A stretch of DNA of 64,000 nucleotides, taken from positions 62,001-126,000 of the forward strand of contig CAUGJE010000005.1 in the NCBI GenBank assembly GCA_959599915.1. The letters run 5' to 3'. A program made the position numbers and the translations under genes. Within the stretch, counting starts at the first letter, position 1. Each line of letters begins with the position of its first letter. The stretch is from an uncultured Collinsella sp. (lineage in GTDB: Bacteria > Actinomycetota > Coriobacteriia > Coriobacteriales > Coriobacteriaceae). The notes under the pieces were generated by a model. It was not told where the DNA came from. It saw only the letters and a list, made by a program, of their open reading frames with translations, and did no database searches. Below, piece by piece: positions 23,235-31,119 of the stretch.

Positions 23235-25184
23235 CTAGAGTTCGCAGGCAACCTTGTAGCCATCGCCGATGGCATCGCGGATGTTGCCGCACTTGTTGGC
23301 ATCGCCCAGCACGTGGGTGGCAACACCGGCAGCGGCAAGGTCGTCGGCCAACTTGGTATTGGGACGATAGCCCATGGCGAGCACCAGCGTATCGGCATCG
23401 GCGATGGTGTGGGCCTCGCCATCCTTCTCGTAGCTGATGGCATCCTCGGTGATCTCGGTCACCTTGGCCTCGGTTAGCACATGGACGCCCTTGGAGAGCA
23501 TGCGCGTGATGAGCACCGCGCGACCGGCACCACCCTCGTTGGCGGCGAGCGTCTTGGTCATCTCGATAACGGTGATGTCGCGGTTTGCCGGCGACAGATC
23601 GTTGACCAACGGGGCCAGGTAATCGGCCGTCTCGCAACCGACGGTGCCGCCGCCCACGATGACAATCTTCTTGCCCGGGAAAGCCTTGCCACCCAGCAGG
23701 TCGTCAGCCGTCATGACCTGCTTAAATCCCTGCATAAAGGCCGGGGCGATGGGTTCGGCGCCATAAGCCAGGACAACCTCGTAGCCCGCGTAGTCGCGCT
23801 GGATGTCCTCGGCCGAAAGCTCGGTACCGAAGACGCACGTGACGCCGGCCTCGGCCAGGCGACGGTACTGATACTTGATCACGCGCGTGAGCTCCTGCTT
23901 TGCCGGCGGAACGGCCGCAATGCGCATCTCGCCGCCCGGCTCGTCCTGCTTATCCACGAGCACCACGTTATGGCCGCGCTTGGCGGCAATATAGGCTGCC
24001 TCCATGCCCGCGGGACCGGCACCCACAACGAGCACGTTCTTTGCCTCGGCGGCAGGCTCGTAGCCGGCCTCGTCGCGCTCCACGTCCGGGTTGACGGTGC
24101 AGGAGATGCGCTTGCCAAACATAATGCCGTTCAGGCAGCGCAGGCAGCCGATGCAGGGGCGGATGTCGTCGGCGTTGCCGGCAGCGGCCTTGTTGCAGAA
24201 CTCGGCATCGCACAGATTGGCGCGACCCATCATGCAGATGTCGGCAGCGCCGTCCTCGATCAGCTCTTCGGCAATCCATGCCTCGTTAATGCGGCCGACG
24301 GTGGCGACGGGAATGTTCACGTGCTTCTTAATCTCACGCGAGCAAGCGGCGTGCGAGGCCTGCTGCGTGCCGGCGGCGGGAATCGCAGAGCCGCGCTTGA
24401 TGGTGGTGCCGCCCGACACATGAATCATGTCGACGCCGGCCTTCTCCAGGCGACGCGAGACGTAGATCATGTCGTTGAGGGTCAGGCCGCCATCGGTGTA
24501 CTCGTCGCCCGAGATACGGACATCGATGATAAAGTCCTTGCCGCAGCGCTCGCGAATCTCGGCGATGACCTCGAGCAGGAAGCGCATGCGGGCGTCGAGC
24601 GAGCCGCCGTACTCGTCGGTGCGCTTGTTATAGAGCGGGGTCAAAAAGCCGCCGAGCATGCCGTGGGCGTGTGCCGCATGGACCTCGACGCCGTCGACAC
24701 CGGCCTTCTGCATGCGCACAGCAGCGTCACCAAACTGATGCGTGAGCTCGTGGATCTCATCGACCGTGATGGGGCGCGGCGCCTCGCGGGCATAGGACGG
24801 GCCCACAAAGGACGGAGCGATCAGGCGCGGCGTGCCCGGAATGTTAAAGGCCATGTAGGCGGGGTGGAAGAGCTGCGGCATGATCTTGCAGCCATACTCG
24901 TGGACGGCCGCGGCGAGCTTTTCCCAGCCAGGGATAAACGTGTCATCGTAACAGCACATGTCACCCGGCAGATAGGTATAGGTGGGCTCGACCGTCACGA
25001 CCTCGGTGATGATCAGGCCTACGCCGCCCTTGGCACGGGCACGGTAATGATCGACCAAGTCGTCGGTCACATAGCCATGATCGGCCAGGTTGGTGGACAC
25101 CGGCGGCATAAAGACGCGGTTCTTGACCTCGGTCGTACCGACCTTGATCGGACTAAAGAGCATCGGGTAGGCGGAGGACTCCAT
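23235..25184 (-). CDS. NADH:flavin oxidoreductase, enoate reductase type
   Basis: A 649-residue flavin and iron-sulfur enzyme of the 2,4-dienoyl-CoA reductase/BaiCD/trimethylamine dehydrogenase type. Residues 1-370 are an Old Yellow Enzyme-like FMN barrel (VFMPPVSTNLADHGYVTDD; HAAHAHGMLGGFL near 169-181; RTDEYGGSLDAR). Cys344, Cys347, Cys350 and Cys362 are the 4Fe-4S ligands. An FAD-binding fold follows (VVGAGPAGMEAAYIA from 386) with an inserted NAD-binding fold (IVIVGGGTVGCETADYL). The start at 25184 has AAAGGAAG. Such enzymes reduce C=C bonds in CoA esters, bile acids, enoates or xenobiotics in anaerobes. No bai genes or CoA ligase are near, so the substrate is open. It is a single-gene unit. 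Confidence 0.88.
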   Translation of the reverse strand: MESSAYPMLFSPIKVGTTEVKNRVFMPPVSTNLADHGYVTDDLVDHYRARAKGGVGLIITEVVTVEPTYTYLPGDMCCYDDTFIPGWEKLAAAVHEYGCKIMPQLFHPAYMAFNIPGTPRLIAPSFVGPSYAREAPRPITVDEIHELTHQFGDAAVRMQKAGVDGVEVHAAHAHGMLGGFLTPLYNKRTDEYGGSLDARMRFLLEVIAEIRERCGKDFIIDVRISGDEYTDGGLTLNDMIYVSRRLEKAGVDMIHVSGGTTIKRGSAIPAAGTQQASHAACSREIKKHVNIPVATVGRINEAWIAEELIEDGAADICMMGRANLCDAEFCNKAAAGNADDIRPCIGCLRCLNGIMFGKRISCTVNPDVERDEAGYEPAAEAKNVLVVGAGPAGMEAAYIAAKRGHNVVLVDKQDEPGGEMRIAAVPPAKQELTRVIKYQYRRLAEAGVTCVFGTELSAEDIQRDYAGYEVVLAYGAEPIAPAFMQGFKQVMTADDLLGGKAFPGKKIVIVGGGTVGCETADYLAPLVNDLSPANRDITVIEMTKTLAANEGGAGRAVLITRMLSKGVHVLTEAKVTEITEDAISYEKDGEAHTIADADTLVLAMGYRPNTKLADDLAAAGVATHVLGDANKCGNIRDAIGDGYKVACEL

Positions 25185-25286
25185 GCAGGCTTCCTTTCGT
25201 TTGAGCCGCTCGGCGGCAGTTGCTAACGTACCTATCGTATCAGCAACTGCCGTATCCGAAGTCAAACATGCCCAAACGCCGATCGG

Positions 25287-25487
25287 CTAATGAATACCGC
25301 GACCCAAGTCTTCGGCAATTTTGTCCACACCCTTAAGCGCGGCGCAGTTTTTTTTGTTGGAACAATGTCCCGTGCAAACGCCACCTTGAGCGCAGTCGGC
25401 GCAGGTGCCCTTGCGATAAATGCGCACGCACACGGCGACAAACGCAATGGCGATAACGGCCAGCACAACAATATCGATAGGTGCCAT
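25287..25487 (-). CDS. FeoB-associated Cys-rich membrane protein
   Basis: A 66-residue protein with one N-terminal membrane helix (DIVVLAVIAIAFVAVCVRIY) followed by a compact cysteine-rich tail (GTCADCAQGGVCTGHCSNKK). Small proteins of this build are found next to feoB in many Firmicutes and Actinobacteria and are annotated as FeoB-associated; a role like that of FeoC, with a metal or cluster bound by the cysteines, has been suggested but not shown. The ATG at 25487 has GAGGAGG. It lies downstream of feoB in the same direction, after the feoB terminator, so it may have its own promoter. Confidence 0.8.
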   Translation of the reverse strand: MAPIDIVVLAVIAIAFVAVCVRIYRKGTCADCAQGGVCTGHCSNKKNCAALKGVDKIAEDLGRGIH

Positions 25488-25532
25488 AGCAAGCCTCCTC
25501 TAGTTAACCACCACTTACTTTACCCCATTCTC

Positions 25533-25579
25533 CACCTGCCAAAAAGGGACAGGTATATTTTGGTCGGTTTTATCTGCGG
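25533..25579 (+). repeat. CTGCCAAAA hairpin, copy 2
   Basis: Matches the reverse complement of 7081-7127 nearly throughout (CCTGCCAAAAAGGGACAGGT, then TATTTTGG and GGTTTTATCTG). Here the right arm has changed (TTGGTCGG), weakening the stem. Confidence 0.65.
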
Positions 25580-25604
25580 AAACGCCACATCTCCCTCACC
25601 AAAA

Positions 25605-25633
25605 AGCCCGAGTGTCGCTGGGACACCCGGGCT
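25605..25633 (-). terminator. Terminator of feoB
   Basis: On the minus strand AGCCCGGGTGTCC, a short loop and GACACTCGGGCT are followed by TTTTTGG, 30 bases after the feoB stop. Confidence 0.8.
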
Positions 25634-25662
25634 CGTGGAAAGGGGCTGATCCTTATTCGGAC

Positions 25663-27990
25663 TTAAGCGGAAACTGCAGCGGAAGCGGTGTTGGTCTCGT
25701 CCTCGTCGGTCCAAGCGTGCTTGGGCATGGGACGGAAGATCTGGAAGAGCATCGCAACCAGCAGTACGATGGCTACAACCGTCCAAATACCAAACTGGCC
25801 AAGGACAAGCAGGTTGTAGAACTGGTTGATGAACAGGCCGATCACCCAGGCAAAGGCGCACTCGTAGCCGATGGCAATCGCGGTCCACTTGCCGGAGTCC
25901 ATCTGGTTGCGGATAGTTCCCATGGCGGCAAAGCACGGGGCGCACAGCAGGTTGAAGGCACCAAAGGCAACGCAAGCGCCCATAGTCGGGAACATGCCGG
26001 CAAACGCGGTCCACAGGCTCGGGTCGGTCTCGGCGGCGTCGGCAACCGACAGCAGCGAGCCGGCGGTGGCGACGACGTTCTCCTTGGCGACAAGGCCAGA
26101 GACAGTCAGCGCAGTTGCCTGCCAGGTGCTAAAGCCGAGCGGGGCGAAGATCCAGGCGACCAGGTTGCCCAGCATGGCAAGCACGGAGTAGTCCATGAAC
26201 TCCTCGGGGATGCCGTCCATCGCGGGCAGGAAGCCAAAGGAACCGTTATAGCTACCAAAGTTGGAGAGGAACCAAACCACAACGGTGGACGCGAAGATGA
26301 CCGTGCCGGCCTTTTTGATAAAGGCCCAGCAGCGCTCCCACACGTGCAGCGCCCAAGAGCGGATCGCCGGGAAGTGGTAGGCAGGAAGCTCCATAACGAA
26401 CGGCGTCGGGCGACCGGCAAAGAGCTTGGTCTTCTTGAGCATGAGGCCCGAGGCGATGACGGCAAAGACGCCCAGGAAGTAGAAGAGCGGGCTAATCCAC
26501 GCGGCGGTGGTAGAAGAATCGCCGATGATGGAACCCATGAGCAGAGCGATGATCGGCAGCTTGGCGCCACAGGGAATAAACGTGGTGGTCATGACCGTCA
26601 TGCGACGGTCCTTCTCGTTCTCGATGGTCTTGGTGGCCATGACGCCGGGGACGCCGCAGCCCGAGGACACGAGCATGGGGATAAAGGACTTACCGGACAG
26701 GCCAAACCGGCGGAACACGCGGTCCATGATGAAGGCGACACGGGCCATGTAGCCGCAGTCCTCCAGGAAGGACAGCATCACAAAGAGCAGGAACATCTGC
26801 GGAACGAAGCCGAAGATGGCGCCTAAGCCGCCGACGATACCGTCGCAGACCAGCGAATCAACCAGGCCACCGTCCTCGGTACCGCCCGCCACGAGGGCGT
26901 CGTGCACCACGGTGGTAATACCCGGGACATAGGGGCCGTACTGCGCCGGGTCGACCGAGTCGGCGTTGTCGCCCGCAGCCTCGACGGCCGCGTCGTAAGC
27001 GTCGCGGCCCTGACCGAGCACGTACCAACCGTCGGTACCGAAGAGCTGGTCGTTGGTGAAGTCGGTCACCGTGCCGCCCAGGGTGGAAACGGCGATGTAG
27101 TACACGCAGAACATGATGACCACAAAGATCGGCAGGCCCAGGATGCGGTTGGTAACCACACGGTCGATCTTCTCGGAAGTGCTCATCTTGGCAGGAGCCT
27201 TGGTGAGGCACTCGTCGATGATGTGGGCAATCACGCCGTAGCGCTCGCCGGTAATGATGGACTCAGCGTCGTCGTCGCAATCCTGCTCGCACTGGGCGAC
27301 CAGCTGCTCGACGCGAGCGGCCTTCTCCTTGGTGAGGTTGATGAGCTTGCAGGCGTCCGCGTCGCGCTCGAACAGCTTGACGGCGTAGTAGCGACGCTTG
27401 TTGGCGGGAACGCTCGCCGGCAGGTTGTTCTCGATGTGGTCCAGAACGTCCTCGATGGAGGAATCGAACTTGTGCTCCGGCACCTGGCCCTTGGAAGCGG
27501 CAGACTTCTTGACCTGCTCGAAAAGCTCCTTGATGCCCTTGTTCTTAAGAGCCGAGATCATCATGACCGGGCAGCCGAGCTTCTTGGAGAGCTTGTCCGT
27601 GTCGATCTTGTCACCGTTCTTCTCGACCAAGTCGGCCATGTTGAGGGCGACGACCACGGGCAGGCCGGTCTCGATAACCTGAAGCGCCAGGTACAGGTTA
27701 CGCTCGAGGTTGGTGGCATCGACCACCTGGACGACAACATCGGGCTCGCCGCTCATGAGGTAATCGCGCGAGCATTGCTCCTCGGGGCTGTAGGGGGAAA
27801 GCGAGTAGATGCCAGGGAGGTCCGTAATGGTAACGTTCTTGTCGCTTAGGAGCTTGGCCTCCTTTTTCTCAACCGTGACGCCGGGCCAGTTGCCAACGTA
27901 GCCGTTGGCGCCGGTGATCAGGTTGAAAAGCGTGGTCTTGCCGCAGTTGGGGTTACCCGCCAGCGCGACATGGATCTGAGAATCCGCCAT
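25663..27990 (-). CDS. feoB: Ferrous iron transporter FeoB
   Basis: The main anaerobic Fe(II) importer, 775 residues. The cytosolic N-terminal GTPase has G1 GNPNCGKTT (12-20), G2 GYVGNWPGVT, G3 DLPG and a SALKNKGIKELF-type G5, followed by the helical GDP-dissociation domain (about 170-270). The membrane part begins near residue 290 and contains two Gate segments and the Cys-containing VSSGCGVPGVMATKTI. The C-terminus is a short polar tail. The ATG lies 123 bases downstream of feoA, and a palindrome resembling an iron-repressor site is in that spacer. With two feoA genes and the Cys-rich protein it forms a complete Feo system. Confidence 0.96.
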   Translation of the reverse strand: MADSQIHVALAGNPNCGKTTLFNLITGANGYVGNWPGVTVEKKEAKLLSDKNVTITDLPGIYSLSPYSPEEQCSRDYLMSGEPDVVVQVVDATNLERNLYLALQVIETGLPVVVALNMADLVEKNGDKIDTDKLSKKLGCPVMMISALKNKGIKELFEQVKKSAASKGQVPEHKFDSSIEDVLDHIENNLPASVPANKRRYYAVKLFERDADACKLINLTKEKAARVEQLVAQCEQDCDDDAESIITGERYGVIAHIIDECLTKAPAKMSTSEKIDRVVTNRILGLPIFVVIMFCVYYIAVSTLGGTVTDFTNDQLFGTDGWYVLGQGRDAYDAAVEAAGDNADSVDPAQYGPYVPGITTVVHDALVAGGTEDGGLVDSLVCDGIVGGLGAIFGFVPQMFLLFVMLSFLEDCGYMARVAFIMDRVFRRFGLSGKSFIPMLVSSGCGVPGVMATKTIENEKDRRMTVMTTTFIPCGAKLPIIALLMGSIIGDSSTTAAWISPLFYFLGVFAVIASGLMLKKTKLFAGRPTPFVMELPAYHFPAIRSWALHVWERCWAFIKKAGTVIFASTVVVWFLSNFGSYNGSFGFLPAMDGIPEEFMDYSVLAMLGNLVAWIFAPLGFSTWQATALTVSGLVAKENVVATAGSLLSVADAAETDPSLWTAFAGMFPTMGACVAFGAFNLLCAPCFAAMGTIRNQMDSGKWTAIAIGYECAFAWVIGLFINQFYNLLVLGQFGIWTVVAIVLLVAMLFQIFRPMPKHAWTDEDETNTASAAVSA

Positions 27991-28065
27991 TCAATCCTTC
28001 TTCCTTGTGTGCCTGCGCTGCTTTCTCCGCGCGGGCTGGATAATGTGCTTCAACGTTGCAAGTTT

Positions 28066-28085
28066 AAGTTAGAAAATCCTAACTT
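28066..28085. promoter_or_regulatory. Palindromic operator candidate upstream of feoB
   Basis: AAGTTAG-AAAATC-CTAACTT is a perfect 7-bp inverted repeat with a 6-base spacer, 76-95 bases upstream of the feoB start. GTTAG/CTAAC half-sites recall DtxR/IdeR boxes (TTAGGTTAG-type). It may give feoB an internal iron-controlled promoter. Confidence 0.45.
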
Positions 28086-28113
28086 TATCTGCAGAAATAT
28101 TCGCCGTCGGCCC

Positions 28114-28335
28114 TTACTGGACCTCGACGACGGCAGCCTCCTCCTTGCGGATGGAAAGCTCGTAGCCGCGCACGTTGATCTCGACCGGATCACCGAGCGG
28201 TGCAACCTTTACGACCTTGAACGAAGTGCCCTTGATGAGCCCCAGGTCCATGAGGTGGCGGCGCAGCGCGCCCTCACCGTGAAGCTTGACGATGGTAGAG
28301 CTCTCGCCCACCTTAACGTCACCCAACGTCTTCAT
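28114..28335 (-). CDS. feoA: FeoA-domain protein
   Basis: A 73-residue SH3-like FeoA protein. Family features are the start MKTLGDVKVGESSTIVKLHG, then RRHLMDLGLIKGTSFKVVKV and the strand GDPVEINVRGYELSIRKEEA. FeoA is a cytosolic partner required for full FeoB transport. The gene lies between a second feoA-like gene and feoB and is read in the same direction. The ribosome site is GGGGGACAAGTA before the ATG. Confidence 0.9.
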   Translation of the reverse strand: MKTLGDVKVGESSTIVKLHGEGALRRHLMDLGLIKGTSFKVVKVAPLGDPVEINVRGYELSIRKEEAAVVEVQ

Positions 28336-28374
28336 TTACTTGTCCCCCTTTCAGTTTTTACAGAATGCTGCGGA

Positions 28375-28617
28375 CTAACCGACGGTCATGATATGCATGG
28401 CGACCTTGGAATCGATGCCAAAGCGTGCGCCCAGCACCGTGACGATGATGTTGGCGCCACTCGAGCTCACCACGTGGATCTCGCTGCCCTCGACAAAGCC
28501 GAGGTCCTTGAGGTGGTGCTTCATGTCCTCATTGCCCTTTACACGAGACACGCGCACGGTTTCGCCCGCCTTTACCATCGAAAGCGGCATAGCCGGCATC
28601 TGCGGTCCGCAAGACAT
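28375..28617 (-). CDS. FeoA-domain protein, second copy
   Basis: An 80-residue FeoA-like protein, first gene of the feo unit. It has GETVRVSRVKGNEDMKHHL, then LGFVEGSEIHVVSSSGANII, then VLGARFGIDSKVAMHIMTV. It is only loosely similar to the neighbouring FeoA, so it is not a recent duplicate. Paired feoA genes are common in anaerobes; the two may act as a heteromeric partner of FeoB. The upstream region holds a spaced inverted repeat that may be the iron operator. Confidence 0.88.
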   Translation of the reverse strand: MSCGPQMPAMPLSMVKAGETVRVSRVKGNEDMKHHLKDLGFVEGSEIHVVSSSGANIIVTVLGARFGIDSKVAMHIMTVG

Positions 28618-28660
28618 GAGTGAGCTCCTAACATCGGTTCGTCCTCAACATCGACATGGC

Positions 28661-28714
28661 AAAAGTTAGCCACGTCTATGTTCGCTTTAGTAAACTAGCA
28701 CGTGGTTAACTTTT
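28661..28714. promoter_or_regulatory. Spaced inverted repeat upstream of the feo operon
   Basis: AAAAGTTAGCCACGT (28661-28675) and ACGTGGTTAACTTTT (28700-28714) are complementary but for one position and are 24 bases apart. The GTTAGCC/GGTTAAC words resemble the half-sites upstream of feoB, and GTGGTTAACT recurs upstream of the Cys-rich gene (minus strand, near 25502-25511). A metal-repressor operator pair is the likeliest reading; a hairpin in the leader is the alternative. Confidence 0.4.
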
Positions 28715-28793
28715 TTGGAAGGGTCCCCATTCAGTTTTCGAAAAAGTTTCCTATACGAAACAAAAGAGGCACCGCAAAGAGCGCCTCCCAGAG

Positions 28794-28824
28794 ATGTGAC
28801 AAAGGGACTGTCCCTTTGTCACAT
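28794..28824. repeat. 14-bp hairpin downstream of the HPr-like gene
   Basis: ATGTGACAAAGGGA and its exact complement with a 3-base loop (CTG). No T-run follows on the minus strand. The AAAGGGAC/GTCCCTTT words recur in the hairpins at 7081 and 25533. Confidence 0.65.
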
Positions 28825-28832
28825 TGTTGCGT

Positions 28833-29081
28833 TTAGAGCGAGAGGTTTCTGATCGACGTGACACACGAAGCCTCGTCTACGCCCGAAACGCGAAAGACGA
28901 TGTCCTCGCCACATTCGCCGTAAAGCGCCATGAGGCCCATCACGTCACGGCCGTCGGTGTGGCGGTCGCCAATGCTGACCGACACGTCGCTACGATGCTT
29001 GGCAATGATGTCATAGAGCAGCGCAACCGGGCGGGCGTGTAGTCCCAACGGATCTTTAATCGTCTTTGTAAACTCGACCAT
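28833..29081 (-). CDS. HPr-family phosphocarrier-like protein
   Basis: An 82-residue HPr-fold protein. The active-site region DPLGLHARPVALL keeps the phosphorylatable histidine (His15 of HPr) and the following Ala-Arg-Pro. The regulatory-site region reads TDGRDVMGLMAL where typical Gram-positive HPr has KSIMGVMSL, so the position of Ser46 is aspartate. An HPr of this form could carry phosphate from enzyme I but could not be a substrate of HPr kinase, and might mimic the seryl-phosphorylated state. The start at 29081 has GGGAGGGG. No enzyme I or PTS permease is adjacent, so it may be a specialised paralogue. Confidence 0.82.
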   Translation of the reverse strand: MVEFTKTIKDPLGLHARPVALLYDIIAKHRSDVSVSIGDRHTDGRDVMGLMALYGECGEDIVFRVSGVDEASCVTSIRNLSL

Positions 29082-29174
29082 GTCCCCTCCCACGACATCA
29101 CACATTCGGCCGGCAAACCCAGCCACGTGGTAGTTATTGTAGCGTTAGATGCTTATCGAGGGCCCCTCCGGATA

Positions 29175-29402
29175 CCCCGTGGTCAAAAAGTGGCAAATAT
29201 GAGTACTGTTACAAATTTAGTAGCAGCAAAATCGAGAGCAAATTGCCTAGCTTGAGCGATTCGAAGAGGTTGAAAGCCGTCAAACGCCCTTTAAAGGGAG
29301 TTAGATAAATCGATTTTGAGCCCATTTTCGCTCAGAGCAGGCCGAAAAATATGGCACTTCTTTTGCAACAGTACTCATATTTGGCATTTTTTGACCACGG
29401 GG
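29175..29402. repeat. 228-bp element with 36-bp inverted ends
   Basis: The ends 29175-29210 and 29367-29402 match as inverted repeats at 34 of 36 positions (core AAATATGAGTACTGTT). The interior is AT-rich with a weaker internal pair (AAAATCGA with TCGATTTT) and no frame. Size and ends are MITE-like. A duplicated target site is not evident. Confidence 0.7.
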
Positions 29403-29427
29403 GCCAAGACCATGCCCCAAAACACAA

Positions 29428-29455
29428 AAGGAGGGGCCTCGTAAGGCCCCTCCTT
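29428..29455 (-). terminator. Terminator of the permease gene
   Basis: AAGGAGGGGCC, a short loop and GGCCCCTCCTT are followed on the minus strand by TTGTGTTTTG, 48 bases after the permease stop. Confidence 0.8.
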
Positions 29456-29502
29456 AGGAAAGGGAATCGATTTATTCCACAGCCGTAGATTAATCCTAGC
29501 CG

Positions 29503-30966
29503 CTACTCCATCATATCGAGGACGGAAGGGCGAAGCTCGTTCTCGGCGGCCTCGGGATCGGTCTCGCGCAGGCGGTTGATGTAGCGGTTGTACCACATCA
29601 CGGCAAGGCCCAAGAAGACAACCACGCCGCCAACGTTGTAGACCAGCGTCAGCCACAGCGGCTGATCGAGCGGAATGGTGCCGCAGATAAGCACGAAGCA
29701 GAAGACCACAAGCAGGAATGCGGCAACGACCAGGCCAAAGCTGCGCGAACCCATGCGGAAGCCACGGGGAGCGGCATCAAAGTTCTTGCGCAGCATAAAG
29801 TAGGCAAGCAAAATCAGCAGCGGTGGGAGCAGAGCGGTGGCAGCAGTCATGTTGGTGACGATCATGAGCAGGTCGTCGAGGTTACCGGAGCCCAGGGCCG
29901 GAATGATCAGGATGGGGACGACGATGGCGAACTACAGCCAAGCAGCGCGGGCAGGAATGCCATGCTCGTTGAGCTCGACGATCTTGCTACCAAAGACGCC
30001 CTTGGGGATCTCGGTGAAGAAGACCTTGATGGGAGCGGAGGTCCACATCATGAGGGAGCCCAGCGTGGCGGCGAGAAGGATTAAGCCGATGGCGCGCGTA
30101 GACACTTCCATGGGAATGCCAAAGTGGGCAAAGACAGCACCGAATACGTCGAAGATACCGGTGGAGATGGCAACGCCACCCTCGGGGATGAACAGGTTAA
30201 CCAGCAGCGAAGCGCCTGCATACAGAAGGCCGATGGTCAGGCCGGCGATAACGACGGTGCGCACGAAGGCCTTGACGCCACCCTTAAGGTCGTTAAGGAA
30301 CACGCCGACAGACTCAGCGCCGCCAACGCCCTGGATGATCCAGGCAAGCGTACCGAAGAAGCCCCACGCAGTTGCGAAGTTGCTCATGTCGGGAGCCATG
30401 TTAGCGGGAGTAGGAGCCGTAGCGAACTCAACGCCGCCAAAGGCAGCAGCCAGGGACAGCAGGATGAACACGGCGGTCAGGCCGAGAGCCGCGGTCGAAC
30501 CGAAGGAGGAAATGGAGCCGATCCACTTAGCGCCCTTGGTCGAAACCCACGTGGCGATAGCAAAGACGACGATCTCGATAATGGTGATCCACAGCTACGA
30601 AAGCTCGGCGTTGGCACCAAAGAACACGTAGCTCGCGTAGATGATGACGTTGGGCAGGACGGACGCAAAGAAGAACAGGTTAACGAACCAGTAGCTAAAT
30701 GCCGTCAGGAACGCCCAGCGACCACCCATCGAGGTCTTAACCCATGCGTACACGCCAGACTCGGAGTCCTTGTTGAGGCCGACGAACTCGGCGGTAACCA
30801 GGGTATAGGGGACAAAGTACAAAAGCGTGGCGAAGAAGAACGACGGCGCAGCTGCCAAGCCGATGGCCGCGTTGTTGTTGATGATGTTCTTGATACCGAA
30901 CACGGCGGCGACCGTCATGCCCAGCAGAGCGAACGAACCAATCGTTCCTCGTTTTTCAGAGCTCAT
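29503..30966 (-). pseudogene. APC-family amino acid permease with two amber codons
   Basis: The frame from ATG 30966 (GGGAGGG upstream) to 29503 would encode about 487 residues of an APC-superfamily transporter resembling the glutamate/GABA antiporter branch (MSSEKRGTIGSFALLG start, FGIKNIINNNAAIGLA, GVYAWVKTSMGGRW). It is interrupted twice by TAG, at 30595-30597 (after FFGANAELS) and at 29932-29934 (after GIPARAAWL). No frameshift or other lesion is visible: the same frame continues with membrane-type sequence after each stop (LWITIIEIVVFAIATWV; FAIVVPILIIPALGSG). Either codon could come from CAG or TGG by a single change. TAG serves as an ordinary stop in other genes here, so the gene is most simply a young pseudogene. 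Confidence 0.75.
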
Positions 30967-31119
30967 AAGCCCTCCCAATCATCTGTTAAATGTCATCTAA
31001 AACCGTCCGAGCTGCAAGTGCAAACACGGACGGCGCACCTGCTAAGGGGAATGGGGAAAAGGGAGTCAACAAATCCATCCCCCTTAACGGCGCGAAGCAA
31101 ACGTCCAGGCGGACGAATA

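Larger units (their letters stand above)
29082..29502. other. Spacer with a 228-bp inverted-repeat element
   Basis: The gap between the HPr-like gene and the permease pseudogene is largely filled by the inverted repeat at 29175-29402 and the permease terminator. No reading frame is convincing. Confidence 0.5.

Noticed and set aside
29503..30966. Genome-wide reassignment of TAG to an amino acid
   Set aside because: TAG ends several intact genes here (for example the MATE gene at 12449, lacI at 19138 and larC at 40727), so it works as a stop.
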